From: Aaosphaeria pasadenensis
Taxonomy: Eukaryota > Ascomycota > Dothideomycetes > Pleosporales
Length of the DNA stretch: 64,000 nucleotides
Reading direction: 5' to 3'
Assembly: GCA_022813625.1 (NCBI GenBank)
Contig: JAKLMB010000013.1
Location: forward strand, 558,001-622,000
Part shown: positions 1 through 11,105 of the stretch, one piece after another
Layout of the letters: the number at the start of each line of letters is the position of its first letter
Position numbering within the stretch: the stretch's first letter is position 1
Notes under the pieces: model-generated
The model's database searches: none
Told to the model about the DNA's origin: nothing
The model's input: only the letters and a program-made list of their open reading frames with translations
Program-made: the position numbers and the translations under genes

Positions 1-1189
1 CAAGACCGGAAAAGGAGTGCCGCTGGAGAATACCGTGAGCAGGTATTGGATTGGTATTAGACAATCTCGGTCCAGGGGATAACGAAATCGTGGGGAGGAT
101 GCACCGAGGGTGTACTAGGAGCAAACCCTGTGGTGGGAGACAGCTATCAGTCACGGACGAGTGGAAGATGTCAGTAGCTTTAAAGCGTCGCACCGTTAGA
201 ACGACGGCCAGACTGTGACCGGCTAATCGGAGGATCACAGCAAGCGACGACAGATAACTCTCACTTTTTTTGCAAGGGCAGAGATGCTTAACGCATAGGC
301 AACAGATAGAACAGGCGAATAGAGGCAGTTGATGTTTCTAGGGCTCTTCATGCGGTGGTCGCTATTGAGTATGGGCGTGACAGCATTGGATAGCGGGGTG
401 AAGGGTTACGAGGTATGATGCTTGCACCAAGACGACCCAAGAACACACAGGACAGGGCTGCAGTAACCCTTTGTGCTATTTTCCACAGCTTTTCCCACGA
501 GAACCTGCGGGGAAGAAGTCTTGGAACGTCCAAGGATGGTGTCTTAGGCGGACACGCGCGGAGATGGTGTGGGGGGTAGTACGGGAGGTTGGGGTATGAG
601 GCTACACTACTGCGCCGTTGGTATGAATTGCACCAGAGCCATGGTTATTTCATAATCGAGTCGGACTTGAAGACGTACCTGTCCTCGTAGGTTGCGTTAA
701 AGGCTAAGAATAAGCTACTGAAATGATAGAATGATTGTCGAACGATAGCGATCTCGATGATGGCGATAATTATGATGATGATGATCGATGATGCCAATGC
801 CAATGATGGAGGTAGAAAGACCGAGTGACGTCGTCTGTCACGGAGCAAAGGAAAAACCCTCGAAGATCGAGTACCGACCCCGCCATTGGCTGGCTGACAT
901 AATCATTTCTCATTTTCGCTTCTCATTGGTTCAGACCTTCCAGACATCCAGACCTCCGAACAATCACCGTCTGAACGTTGGATGTCCTTACATTCACTGA
1001 ACGAAAAATCCCTCCTCCATCTCCAAAATAATAATGGCCACCAGCTGATCATCATTCCACCTCAAGAAAAACACGTTAACACAAGACCGTAAACCCTGGG
1101 TCTGGGTCCGCCCCCGTTGGTCGCGCATGCCACTCCGCAGAGCCGCGCAAATGACAACCAAGTGCTCGCTGGCCTCTCACCCATGACCC
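1..1189. other. Left-edge intergenic region
   Basis: No gene is supported here. The open frames are short, lie on both strands and resemble no known family. A short GAT/ATG trinucleotide run sits near 772-784. The last few hundred bases are the RAD57 promoter and leader; they hold pyrimidine-rich stretches but no clear TATA box. Confidence 0.5.
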
Positions 1190-1218
1190 ATGACAGACCT
1201 GCTGCAGGTGGTGCCTGA
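1183..1218 (+). promoter_or_regulatory. Short uORF overlapping the RAD57 start
   Basis: An ATG at 1183 opens an 11-codon frame ending in TGA at 1216-1218. It runs across the RAD57 ATG at 1190 in another frame. If the transcript starts upstream of 1183, ribosomes must leak past this ATG to make RAD57. The transcription start is not known. Confidence 0.35.
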
Positions 1219-2632
1219 CTTCAACACAAGGCCCTATAGTGAACTCCTTCATGCCCTAGACAAAGCTTTCATCACCACAAATGACTTGCTCACCCTCGAA
1301 CCAAGCGATCTCGGCAAGCGTGCGCAGCGACCTGCGGGCGAGGTGAAGAAGCTTGCCCTTGTCATCGCCGCCGAACTACATCGGCACCTCGGTTTCGGAG
1401 CAGAGGAAGCCACTGGCAATACGTTTCTATCCACAAACGGTCGCCCGCGCAATGACGACACCGGAGAAGACAACGGAGCCAGAAGTAGCACCTTGAGCAC
1501 CATTAGCACCTTGGACGAGAAGCTTGATGCGGCTTTGGGTGGCGGTATTTTTCCAGGCTACCTCGTTGAGGTCACTGGTGAGAGGTAAGTCGTGATATTC
1601 ATCTTCAGATGGACATCCAATCTAGGAACAACCCCAACAATGTAATAAGTAATCAAGAAACTAACAGCTACCAGTGGCGCCGGTAAAACACAGCTGCTTC
1701 TAACCCTCCTCCTGGCCTCACAATTACCTCCACCACATGGACTTTCCAAATCAGCAATCTACATCTCGACAGAAGCCGCGCTCGCAACCAATCGCCTCTC
1801 CCAACTCCTTTCCACCCACCCGAAATTGAAATCCCTCCCAGCGCACGAGAAGCCCTCTCTGTCACGCATCCTGAGCATCCAGACCCCGGACCTCGAAACG
1901 CAAGAGCACATTCTGCGTTACCAGCTCCCCGTCGCCATCAAGAAGCACCGAGTCGGCCTCGTCATCTTCGACTCCGTCGCCGCCAACTACCGCGCCGAGT
2001 TCGAAAAGCAAGGAGCACGTGATGGCGCAGCTTCCATGGCCAAGCGGGGCACCCAGCTCGTCCGGCTCGGAGCCCTCTTTCGCGACCTTGCACGCACAGA
2101 GGGCATCGCGGTAGTTGTCGCAAACCAGGTTGCAGATCGCTTCTTCAAGGACTCCGGGTATACGTCTAACGCGGCGTCCCGCACGACTTCGACGAACAGC
2201 CAGGGCACGACTTCAGGCCGTGCGTCTCCTATGCCAGGCCATTTCGCCGCTTCCCAGACGGGAGGGGATGTCACGCCCATGGGCGCACAGGTGTTGTCGC
2301 TCGACCACCAGCAGCGCTGGACGACGGGCTGGGGAGAAGATCGATTCGCCTTGCCGCACACGCTGAAGACCCCGTCGTTGGGCCTGGTCTGGACGAATCA
2401 GCTTGCGTGTCGCATCGCGCTGGTTAAGCAGCCCGTCATGGCGACTCGACCTCCTGTACTCATGATGGTCGATGGCGAGGCTTACGACAATGAAGAGGAG
2501 AACCACATAGCGAAATGGCGGCGTTGGTTCAAGGTCGTATTCGCACCTTGGACACCGCCAACTGACGAGAAGGGGATTGAGTATGAGATACTAAACAGCG
2601 GGTTACGACATGTATCTGAAGAAGACAGTTGA
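1190..2632 (+). CDS. RAD57: RAD57-like DNA repair recombinase mediator (RecA/Rad51 paralogue)
   Basis: Exons are 1190-1584 and 1675-2632 (450 aa); the 90-nt intron has a GTAAGT donor, a CTAAC branch point and a CCAG acceptor. The splice creates the Walker A motif GESGAGKT at about residues 130-137, which no unspliced frame contains. Walker B follows in VGLVIFDSVAANYR, and then the conserved LARTEGIAVVVANQV segment. The N-terminus has the small helical region typical of Rad51 paralogues. In yeast, Rad57 pairs with Rad55 and helps load Rad51 onto RPA-coated single-stranded DNA in homologous recombination; the role here is inferred from that family. A Ser/Thr-rich insert near residues 285-310 is probably disordered. 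The gene converges on the RING gene, with 216 bp between stops. XRCC3 is the main alternative name. Confidence 0.9.
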
Positions 2633-2848
2633 TTTTTTGACCATGAATTCATAGTAACACAGTACACTAAGAACTTGTATAGATGTAAACCAATTCAAAC
2701 TTTGTTCCGCTCATCTATTGGGTATTCAAATGCACAGCGCCTAAGACACCATTGTAGTAGCCCGACAAGCAATAAAACACAAAACATAACAACACTACGG
2801 CCCATTGTAGCCAACAGAATATCTTCAACCGCTGGGGCAACCCATCCC

Positions 2849-3493
2849 TCACCCGCCCCTTAACCTCCCACAACCCAGCCACCCACGGATCGCACCATCC
2901 GCCCCAACGCTTCCATTTCCTCCAGCGACAACAGCACCCCCATTGCTGTCGTCCACCTCATCGTATCCCCCATCGTCCTCCCAGTCCCCTCCATCCTCCT
3001 CCTGCTGCTCCTCCCTAGCAGCCGCCCAAGCAAGAGTGGCCGCCATCGCCGCCCCGCCGAAAATCCCAACCAGCGCCGCCCGCTCCTCCTCCCCAACCAC
3101 CACACTACTGCCGTCGATAATCCCCATCAGCGCCCACAACTCATCCTCCGTCATCTCCACCGCGTCCTCGTCCCCGCTGCCCACAACCACCAAGTCCTCC
3201 TCCGGGGTGTCGTCATCCGACGACAACTCCTCCTCGTCCTCCCCCTCGTCCTCGACGAAGAGCGCCCGCCGGCACAGCGGGCACGTCGAAGAGGTTGAGA
3301 GCCACTGCGTTATGCAGGCGTGGCAGAAGATATGGGTACAGGGGAGCTGCACCGTGGAGGTGGCGGAGGAGGAGGTGGTGGTGGTGGTGGTGTAGGGGGT
3401 GTAGCATATTGGGCAACACTCCCCTTGTGGTGGTTGTTGGAGGAGGGTTGTGTGGAATGTTGAGCGGGTGGGGAGAGGGGTTTGGCCGTCCAT
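2849..3493 (-). CDS. C3HC4 RING finger protein, probable E3 ubiquitin ligase
   Basis: Single exon, 214 aa. The N-terminal RING is complete: C27-C30, C52-H54, C57-C60 and C71-C74, in the order CPIC, CTHIFCHAC and CPLC. This is the C3HC4 pattern that binds two zinc ions and recruits an E2 enzyme. A Thr/Ser run fills the first loop. The rest is acidic (long Glu/Asp stretches near residues 80-105 and 165-180) with a helical Ala-rich segment between, and no membrane span is evident. Substrate and partners cannot be deduced. The coding strand has Gly- and Glu-rich codon runs, so the opposite strand is also open over much of the gene; the RING shows which strand is real. Confidence 0.78.
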   Translation of the reverse strand: MDGQTPLPTRSTFHTTLLQQPPQGECCPICYTPYTTTTTTSSSATSTVQLPCTHIFCHACITQWLSTSSTCPLCRRALFVEDEGEDEEELSSDDDTPEEDLVVVGSGDEDAVEMTEDELWALMGIIDGSSVVVGEEERAALVGIFGGAAMAATLAWAAAREEQQEEDGGDWEDDGGYDEVDDSNGGAVVAGGNGSVGADGAIRGWLGCGRLRGG

Positions 3494-6400
3494 TTTTGTT
3501 GGTGGCGGAGATGGAGGTGTAGGTGGGTGAGTTTGTTGTTGAGGCGGTGTGAGGTGGGCTTGGGGGTGTTGTAGCCCGTTGAGTGTGTGATTGTGGGGAG
3601 GTCTTGATGGGTGTTGAGAGTGCTGTCGGTGGTTGGGTTTGTTTTTTGCCTCCTTTTTTAGGGGTGAGAGTTGAAGATGGTAGGAGGATTGGATGGTTTT
3701 TTGATGGTCGTGATGATCAGTGTTTGGTTGTGGTTGATTTGAAGTGATGATTTGGGTTGGTGATATTTGGTAAGAGTATTAAAGACTGGTGCCTCAAACA
3801 GAAGTGGGACTCTCGAAGGACTGGCAGGATGTTCTTGGGAGGAAGGAAGATCGAAAGTGGAGTGAAGAGAAGGAAACTCCCTTCCACTGCCATCAGGGGA
3901 GGCCCTTATACCCTGAATTTCTGGGCTTTTGAAGAAGTATCCCCGTCGATGGTTCCTGGGTCTTGAGAATCTGGTTCTCCAATCCACGATGATCACATAT
4001 GTTGCAGTGAGAAGCATGGTCACAGGCCTATGGGGATCCGGAAAGTCCCAATGTGAGGCTATCGTGAGATTCCATCCTCGCTTGCGGCTTCCCTAACACA
4101 TGGGATGAGGAGATACTGAAGCAATTCTCAGTACATCTTCATCTGCGTGAAGCGTTCCCCCGAGGATAGACTGTATGCCGTTTCTACCCTCCTCGACATC
4201 CCGTCTCTCGAGTGTCTGAACAAACAAATTGGCGCTGTTGTGCACAGTGTTTGGGGTGTTTCCCTGGGACTGGGTACACTGGTTGTTTCATCAACAGCAA
4301 AATTGGTCCTAGAATCGGATGGTAGGAGGCAGGGACACGGTTGACCGGCCATCGCATTTGATGCAAGAGTTTGGTTGACGATGGATTGGCAACATCCCAA
4401 ACCAGTATTGACGTCTTTGAGTCATAGAAAACCACGTGTATGGAATGCTCACAAACAGCCTCGCGACCACTGCTTCCAACGGGTTTCTTGGTTTCTTGTT
4501 TTGTGGTGTAATGTTTATCTTGAATTATTTTACTTGAATTTTAAATTCCTTTTCACTTTCAAGGTTTGGCTTCCATTGAATTTTCGTTTCAGAGTCATCG
4601 AACCTTATTATGAATATGCCTCTTCCATCAAATTGTTTCAATTTAGATAACCCTTGATAACGAAAATAATTGAACTAATGATACGATATGTCATAGGACA
4701 CAAACTCGACAGTTCAACTTCCAGACCGCAAATGGACGCATCGCGACCAGAAAAATCCGCATAGCCCAACAAGAGACCAACAGTGAAGTGTTTTCATCTC
4801 AACCGAAGAACCTGACCGTTGCATAGCTGGATGATTCATCTTCTCACCTATCCCGCCACGCTGGGCCATTCCTGATACTCGTGAGGTTGGGAGTTGTAGT
4901 CACGCCCAGCCAATCACAACGCAAGCTACTCGACACACCTTCCTACCTAATACTCGCACCTGCACTCGCAGCAAAAACGTCGACTTTCCTTACAATGGCT
5001 TTGAAATGGATCCAACATAGAGAAATTGTAAGATTTGTTTCGAATTCACTCTGCAATCCTGAAGAAACGCGTATTAAATTCTTGTGTAAGTTCAGTGTGG
5101 CTGGGGTTCAAGTTGGTACTGGGACCACGGGATACAGTGATTGATTCTGAAACATCCGTTCAGTTGGAGCCGATGACGACTAAGATCTCTTTTAGGAAAT
5201 TGCAGCAGAGGAAGCTGAAGGTGTATGATTGGAACTTGTTGGGAGGGTCTATATTGTGCCAGTTGTAGTCACAACTCATCACAGGCCGGAGATATTAGAA
5301 ACGGCCTTGTTGAGGAGGCTGCCATAGCTGACAGAGTTTTTTTCAACAACCCACAGCTTCCCAAACACAGTGGCAAATAATCATAGAAAGAGGTCGAGAA
5401 GCTTAGGATTACAGGCATTATCTAGCTTTTAAAAATGGAAAGCCTTGGCTAGCGCTGCTTTCTTGGGAAGTTAATCGTACTGGAGAAGAAGATCATATAC
5501 AGGACAACATAATTTCTTAGTTAAGATCTACTAAGATATTATTCAGAACTTGCTATTACTACCTATGCGTCTACAAATGAGACTTTAAATCTATATATTA
5601 TTATATGTGAAGTTAACACATCTTAGCTATACATAATAACTTAGAGAGCCTTTTACTTTAACGCAGTGATGCTAACCGAAATAACAGTGCTAATCTAGCG
5701 TTCCTGATGTTGCTAAAAAATGCATGAGAAGTCTTCTATACCGGATACCTTGACCGCGGTCCAGTTACCTATTGATGGGCAACGCAGTGTCAAAATGTAG
5801 ACGATAAATCTGTAGAATAGGTGAAATTCGCTCGCAGAATCACATGGAAGCTTTTACAAGAAACCTCAACAGGTGGTTCAGGCACCAATTTACAGAGGTT
5901 CGTCGTCGTGTTGGGCTCGCTCTCGGGGGCTATGATATTCCAGTATCAATCACACTGTAACCACACCAGATGGTAAAATTGACATGAAACCAGACTTGAA
6001 GGGCGACTCTTAATCATTATGCAGCATTAAGGCTTTGTACTGGTTGTACTGGGAACAAAGCCTATTCTGTTGATTCCAAAATTAGGCCGATGGTAGTGAT
6101 AGCTTACGTATCCTCCATGCTTGTTGGTTCCCAAGGCTCTGGAAGCTATTCAAAATTGCCTCATGTATCCCATAATTATCGCACGATTCATTAAGAGAAA
6201 ATCCCAAAGGTATATGAGAGGAGGGGGCTGAAATTATGATCGCTTATACCCAAACACTTGCTCGATACACGCGGCTCAGTCATGGGTGTTGGACCAAGCA
6301 GGGACATCAGCTTATTCATTGAATACGTAGTCTAGAACTAGTGAAGACGAATGTACACGGTATAGACGAGTCCTAACATCTAGCTACCCGATTCGTGAAG

Positions 6401-9156
6401 TGTTGACAATCGTAGCATCTCGTAAAGAAAAACAGCATAGCAGAGTTGGGTGCAAAGAGTGCTGTGTCTAGAACCCTAGCCTTTGCATTTTCCGTGTGAC
6501 GAACATAGATTGTAAGATGATAGACTTGAGAGGCCCTTGGTGCCACCATATTTCAGTGGGGTTCTCTTAAACGAGGTTCGGTTCAGACCTCATAGCAAGG
6601 AGCGCTTGCATGCAAGCGATGGCATACGAAGTTACCAGTACACACAAGCAAGTGAGTGGCACAGCTTTGACATAACCAAAGCGATCAACGTGAGTAGTAT
6701 TCAATTCCAACAGGTATTTCATACCGAGGCTGTTCCACCTCCTTGCTAGCAGGTCAGAAGTCACATCATCCCCATGCAGACTTCATCACAGTGTTGACAC
6801 TTTCGCGGATCCCCCATGTTGCGAAATTCGGCTTCCATCTCCGCTAGGCGTGACCTTGTTTGTATTTCGTTCCGTCCTCCCCTTTCCCATTCCAGATCTA
6901 CACCGAGCTTTGACTGAGTAAGTTTGTGGTTGAGCACGTATGCGCACTCTTGATTTAAGGTTTAGAGGCGACAGCTAGCTCCCTTTAAGGTTACACTCTT
7001 GCTTGTCCCGCTTGCCGAGTACCAGGTTCCATTTGCAGAGTCAGCCTCTGACCTGCGAAGCATTTGCCAACAATAATGGGTATATTTGAATAGCGGCATG
7101 AAGTTTTTGTTCAGCCGCCTGCTAAACCCAGGCTAGTCGGAGTTCTTCAAAAGCGAGCTGATTACAGTCCAGGCCGCTCACCACATGAAAACGGGCACTA
7201 CTGTAGGGAGACAGCGCTCGGCGACCCACACCCCCAGATTGTGGTAACCGAACCCAACGCTGGGGCGGGATCAGATGAATCAGATTAAGAGTTGAAGCAA
7301 AGGCGAGACTGCACAGGAACAAGATATCCAGGTACATATGTAGCTTTTAAGGTTTGAAGGAAACGTGTGCAATGGACCCCTGATTGGTGGACTCAGTTCG
7401 AACGTCGTTCGTGCAGCACTGATGCAGTGCACAGTTGAAGATCACGGAGAAGCAAGGTACTTGCACCTGTATGCCTGCGACGCTCACCCGGAAGACCTTT
7501 CTCGCGCAAGAGACCTGGTTGAACGATGGTCCTGCGATGAAATGCATCTTGACCGGAGCAGACATCCATAAGCAAGATGTCTAAGTGGGTTCATGGAACT
7601 TTTCTTAAGATTGGAACAGTTTGGACATCTTCAAGGGATTTGGTAGATAACTGGCCAAGTAATGTAATACTTAACCACGCTAAAGGAGGACGAGGATCGA
7701 TTGTTGAGGTCATGGTACGTTTTGCCGTGGTCAATCGATGCACAGGGAAAACCAGAATGGGTGGAAATGGTCCGATAGAACATTCCATCAGACTCCTCTT
7801 GAGAGCCTTCACTCATAGGTTCAACAACGGCCAATCGCTCAATCCGATTGGCTACATTGCTTAAGAGTAGGAGTACGTAAACTTTGCTTCACATCCATTC
7901 AACCACTTTGCCCTTGTTCCTCGCGTGCTGGTTTCGCTAGGAAAGACTATCCTGGTACGAGGCCGCCCAAAGGTCCCATATTTCCACCAACATATGGGGA
8001 AAGGCGCGTGTTGAACGAACCTTATTGACACCCTTGAAGCTTGAAGTCAACGAACATGGTCCACGTGAGCACTTCTGCTTCTTAAAGGGGAGACCAAGCT
8101 GGGACCCTGTCAAAATGCCTGTTCAAAGTGCTGTGCTTGTGTCTGCAGCATTATGAGGTGATAAAACGCCTGGGCAGAGATGCACCGACAGTTCTTATTC
8201 CTCTTAAAGCTAAAGGCTATCGTAGAAAGGATTCGGAAAGAACAAACCTAGATACTCTGTACTACGAATCCTCACGCTACCAATTGACAAGTGGGGACGC
8301 TCGTAGGCCTCAAATCACAGGCGCCTGATTGTGCAGATCATAACGCAACCGTCTAAATGAGTACGCATTCAGCCCTTACCTTGGCCGCTAGCTTGCCTCC
8401 ACAGTCCAGCTCTTACAGCGGCGCGGCTCGTAATGTCTTTACAAAAGTGGGCATGGTAAGCTACCGACCCCTACTAACATTCGCAGCTTTGAAGCGCAGA
8501 ACAACTTGCATTCCTAGACTGTTGGCAGGCGGCAGTACACCATAAATTGTCAATTCCTGTCTGAACAGCATACGCAGATGGTATGCAGTGTGAACCGAGT
8601 GGCATCATCACCTTATGAATTGATGCACATCTACGTGGTATTGGTATCTAGATACAAATAATACAATTAGGAACAAGTAAAATATTACTTTCCATATACG
8701 CTGTTTTATGTTGCAAATTTTTATTGAATCCATTCGATCGTGAATCACACACGGAAAGTGAAATGGTGGTCTCCTTGAGAACAGCCACACTGAACAGAAA
8801 CCTGGACTCTGGAACCTAGAATCTTCATGCTCATGCTACGTCAAAGTTTGTAGATCCCCTGGCCTCAGAACGCCCAGTATTCCCCTGCGTCAGCTTGAAC
8901 CTTCACAAAAGAAGGTTAAGAATCCTGCCAGGATTTGCCCCCCACAGGTTGAACACTAACACTACCGACAGGACGCCACTGCTGCATCCATGCGTTCCTG
9001 GCACACGCTTCAAAATTCCTCGCATGCAGCGTGAAGTGGCCAAGCCTCTGTACTGATGTAGGTAGTAGTTAATAGAAATAGGTATTAAGGTCATCAAGGT
9101 TTGATAGTGTTTCCGAAGCAAGAACAACTTCAGTTTGCATAGCAAAGCTCTTCATC
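3494..9156. other. 5.7-kb gene-poor region
   Basis: No gene can be supported. Open frames are short and without recognisable domains. About 5,500-5,660 is strongly AT- and TA-rich, while the flanks have ordinary composition. A CCAAT-containing, pyrimidine-rich stretch at about 4,890-4,995 precedes an ATG GCT at 4,995 and looks promoter-like, but the reading frame after it is short and unlike any known protein. It may be a decayed gene, a small gene or chance. Confidence 0.5.
5500..5660. repeat. AT-rich island, possible RIP-mutated remnant
   Basis: This stretch is dominated by A and T with frequent TA steps, unlike the mixed composition of neighbouring genes. In Pezizomycotina such islands often remain after repeat-induced point mutation of transposons. 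No transposase or reverse-transcriptase motif, terminal repeat or target duplication could be seen, so the origin is inferred. Confidence 0.3.
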
Positions 9157-10574
9157 ATGGATCAATTCACACCAGAGCAGATTGCTCAACTCAAGGAGGA
9201 AAATCTTGGACCCATGTCCATCGCTATCGTCGTTTCTTTCACTATACTCTCGTCCATATGCGTTGCTCTTCGATTCTTCACCCGAATAAAGCTGGTCCGC
9301 GAGGTCGGGCTGGAAGACTGGTTCATTCTTGTTTCAATGGTATGTGAAAACTTTAGACATCCATTATATAGTTGTCTAATATTAAGTCACAGTGCTTATC
9401 TATTTGTATGGCGGCTTGCCAAGTGATGCGTAGGTTGACAGCATTGAATTCTAACTATACATTTCTGACTTTTTGCAGAGGCAAAATGGGGCAATGGAAG
9501 ACACATGATGTTTTTGGACCTGACAGCAGCAGTCATGATCCTGAAGGTTTGTTACTACTACAGTCTCTTCAGGAAGCATAGCTGATCAATCCAGTATCTC
9601 TACTTCAGTATCTTGACCTACACTGCCAGTCTAACGTTTACAAAACTGTCAATTTTGCTGCAGTATCGGCGAATCTTTGCTGTGCAAAAGATGCGCTTAC
9701 CAATTTATATCGCCATGGGTATCTGTGCTGCTTATGGTATCACGAGTGTGTTTACGGGTATCTTCGACTGCGTCCCTGTTGATGCGTTTTGGGATCTTAC
9801 GAAGAAGCCGACAGCGAGATGTGTGAACGAGACAACGTATGTGAGGTTCCAGTACGTATATTATATACTCAGCGATTGCTAAGCAAAATAGACTCTGGTA
9901 TTCGAATGCAGGACTCAACATCGCAACTGATCTGCTTGTTGCAATTCTACCGATCAAAGCTATCTGGGACCTACAACTACCCAAGAAGCAAAAGATCGCC
10001 TTGGTATTCATTCTGACCATCGGTTGGTTGTAAGTTTGCCATGTTCTTAGAATCGTTTATACCTTGAGGTTACTGACTAGTGAATAGTGTCTGCGTAGTC
10101 TCGATCCTCCGTCTCCACGCTCTTGTGGAGCTCGCTCAAAACCCACAAGACACTACCTGGTACAGCACCGCAACCGCATACTGGTCAGCAATCGAAGTGA
10201 ACCTCGGCATCGTCTGCGCATCTACTCCCGCCCTTAAAGCCCTCGTCGTCAAATTCGTCCCAGCCATGCTGTCTAAGTCGTTCAGCACCGGCCGCAGCCG
10301 AAGCCGCAGTCGCAGTGGCACCGACCCAGCCAAGAACCGTAAATCATTCATCGAACTTTCGGATAAGGAGTTAGCTAGTAGTTCACAAGGAAGTGATCAC
10401 TATGAGCCAGCGAACCCCATTACTGCACTGCCAGCGGTCGTTGGTGGGGACCAGAGGGATATGCGATACGAGATCAGGAGCTCACCATACGGCGAGAACC
10501 AGGATAGACTGAGCGATAGTGAGAGCCAGAAGGACCTTGTGGAGCGACCTGAAGCTTTCAGATCGAGATACTAG
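9157..10574 (+). CDS. PTH11-type fungal rhodopsin-domain integral membrane protein
   Basis: Six exons give 389 aa: 9157-9339, 9393-9429, 9479-9546, 9595-9851, 9892-10029 and 10088-10574; all phases agree. The protein has about seven hydrophobic segments, starting with IAIVVSFTILSSICVALRFF. It also has the family signatures LEDWF after TM1, AKWGNGRHM in the following loop, LTYTASLTFTKLSILLQYRRIF, a YSNAGLNIATDLLVAILP helix and the final WSAIEVNLGIVCASTPALK. This matches the fungal rhodopsin/PTH11-like family without a CFEM domain, plasma-membrane proteins thought to act as receptor-like sensors. The ligand is unknown. The cytosolic tail begins with an Arg-Ser repeat (about residues 285-295) and is Ser/Asp-rich, suggesting phosphorylation. 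Exon 2 is only 37 nt, and its donor is the least certain junction. Confidence 0.85.
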
Positions 10575-11105
10575 TTAGTGTAGGAAGCCATCTCTTTCGA
10601 CGTTCAAACTGTACCAATCAAGAACTACCCCCTACCTTCTGCGCACCTTTGAAATATTGCTCACAGATCCCTTGCTATAAGGTTCTTCTTTTGATCGAGC
10701 TAGGTACATCTTTGGTAGCGAACTGCAGCCTCCAATATCGCATGGTTATTGTAAACTTTGAACAGTTTGGTGAGCACCTAGAACATTGGCCCTTCCCATC
10801 CCTGTCTCGTCTTTGATCGGTTAACTCTCGATCCTACCCGCGATCCGGTGGGCGTGCCGCTTTATAAAAGAGCTCAGATATAGGCGCACTGACCTCCCTC
10901 ATCCAATACGTTCGGCGCTGCACAGAGCAGGGTATAGCGGTCTTTATTGCCCATGGTTAAATCTGATCGTCAAATTGGATTATGGGGCGAGGCTATGACA
11001 TAGGACATCGTGCCTCGTCGTATAAATTGCAGAGGGCTCTTCCTCAGCGCAGCATGTGTTCCTCACCTATTTCATTGCATCTCGGGTTTTCTGAATAATT
11101 TCAAG
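10575..11105. other. Receptor 3' flank and carboxylesterase promoter
   Basis: No gene seen. It carries a TATAAA at 11021 placed for the carboxylesterase, and a second TTTATAAAA at about 10,861 with no gene assigned to it. Confidence 0.5.
11021..11026 (+). promoter_or_regulatory. TATA box of the carboxylesterase gene
   Basis: TATAAA lies 85 bp before the ATG at 11106, a usual distance for a highly regulated fungal secreted-enzyme gene. Confidence 0.5.

Noticed and set aside
3658..4023. 121-codon minus-strand frame upstream of the RING gene
   Set aside because: No recognisable domain and located where the RING promoter and leader should be.
4881..5268. Small gene starting near 4,995 after a CCAAT-like promoter
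   Set aside because: Possible splices do not keep phase with the second open frame, and no family is recognised.
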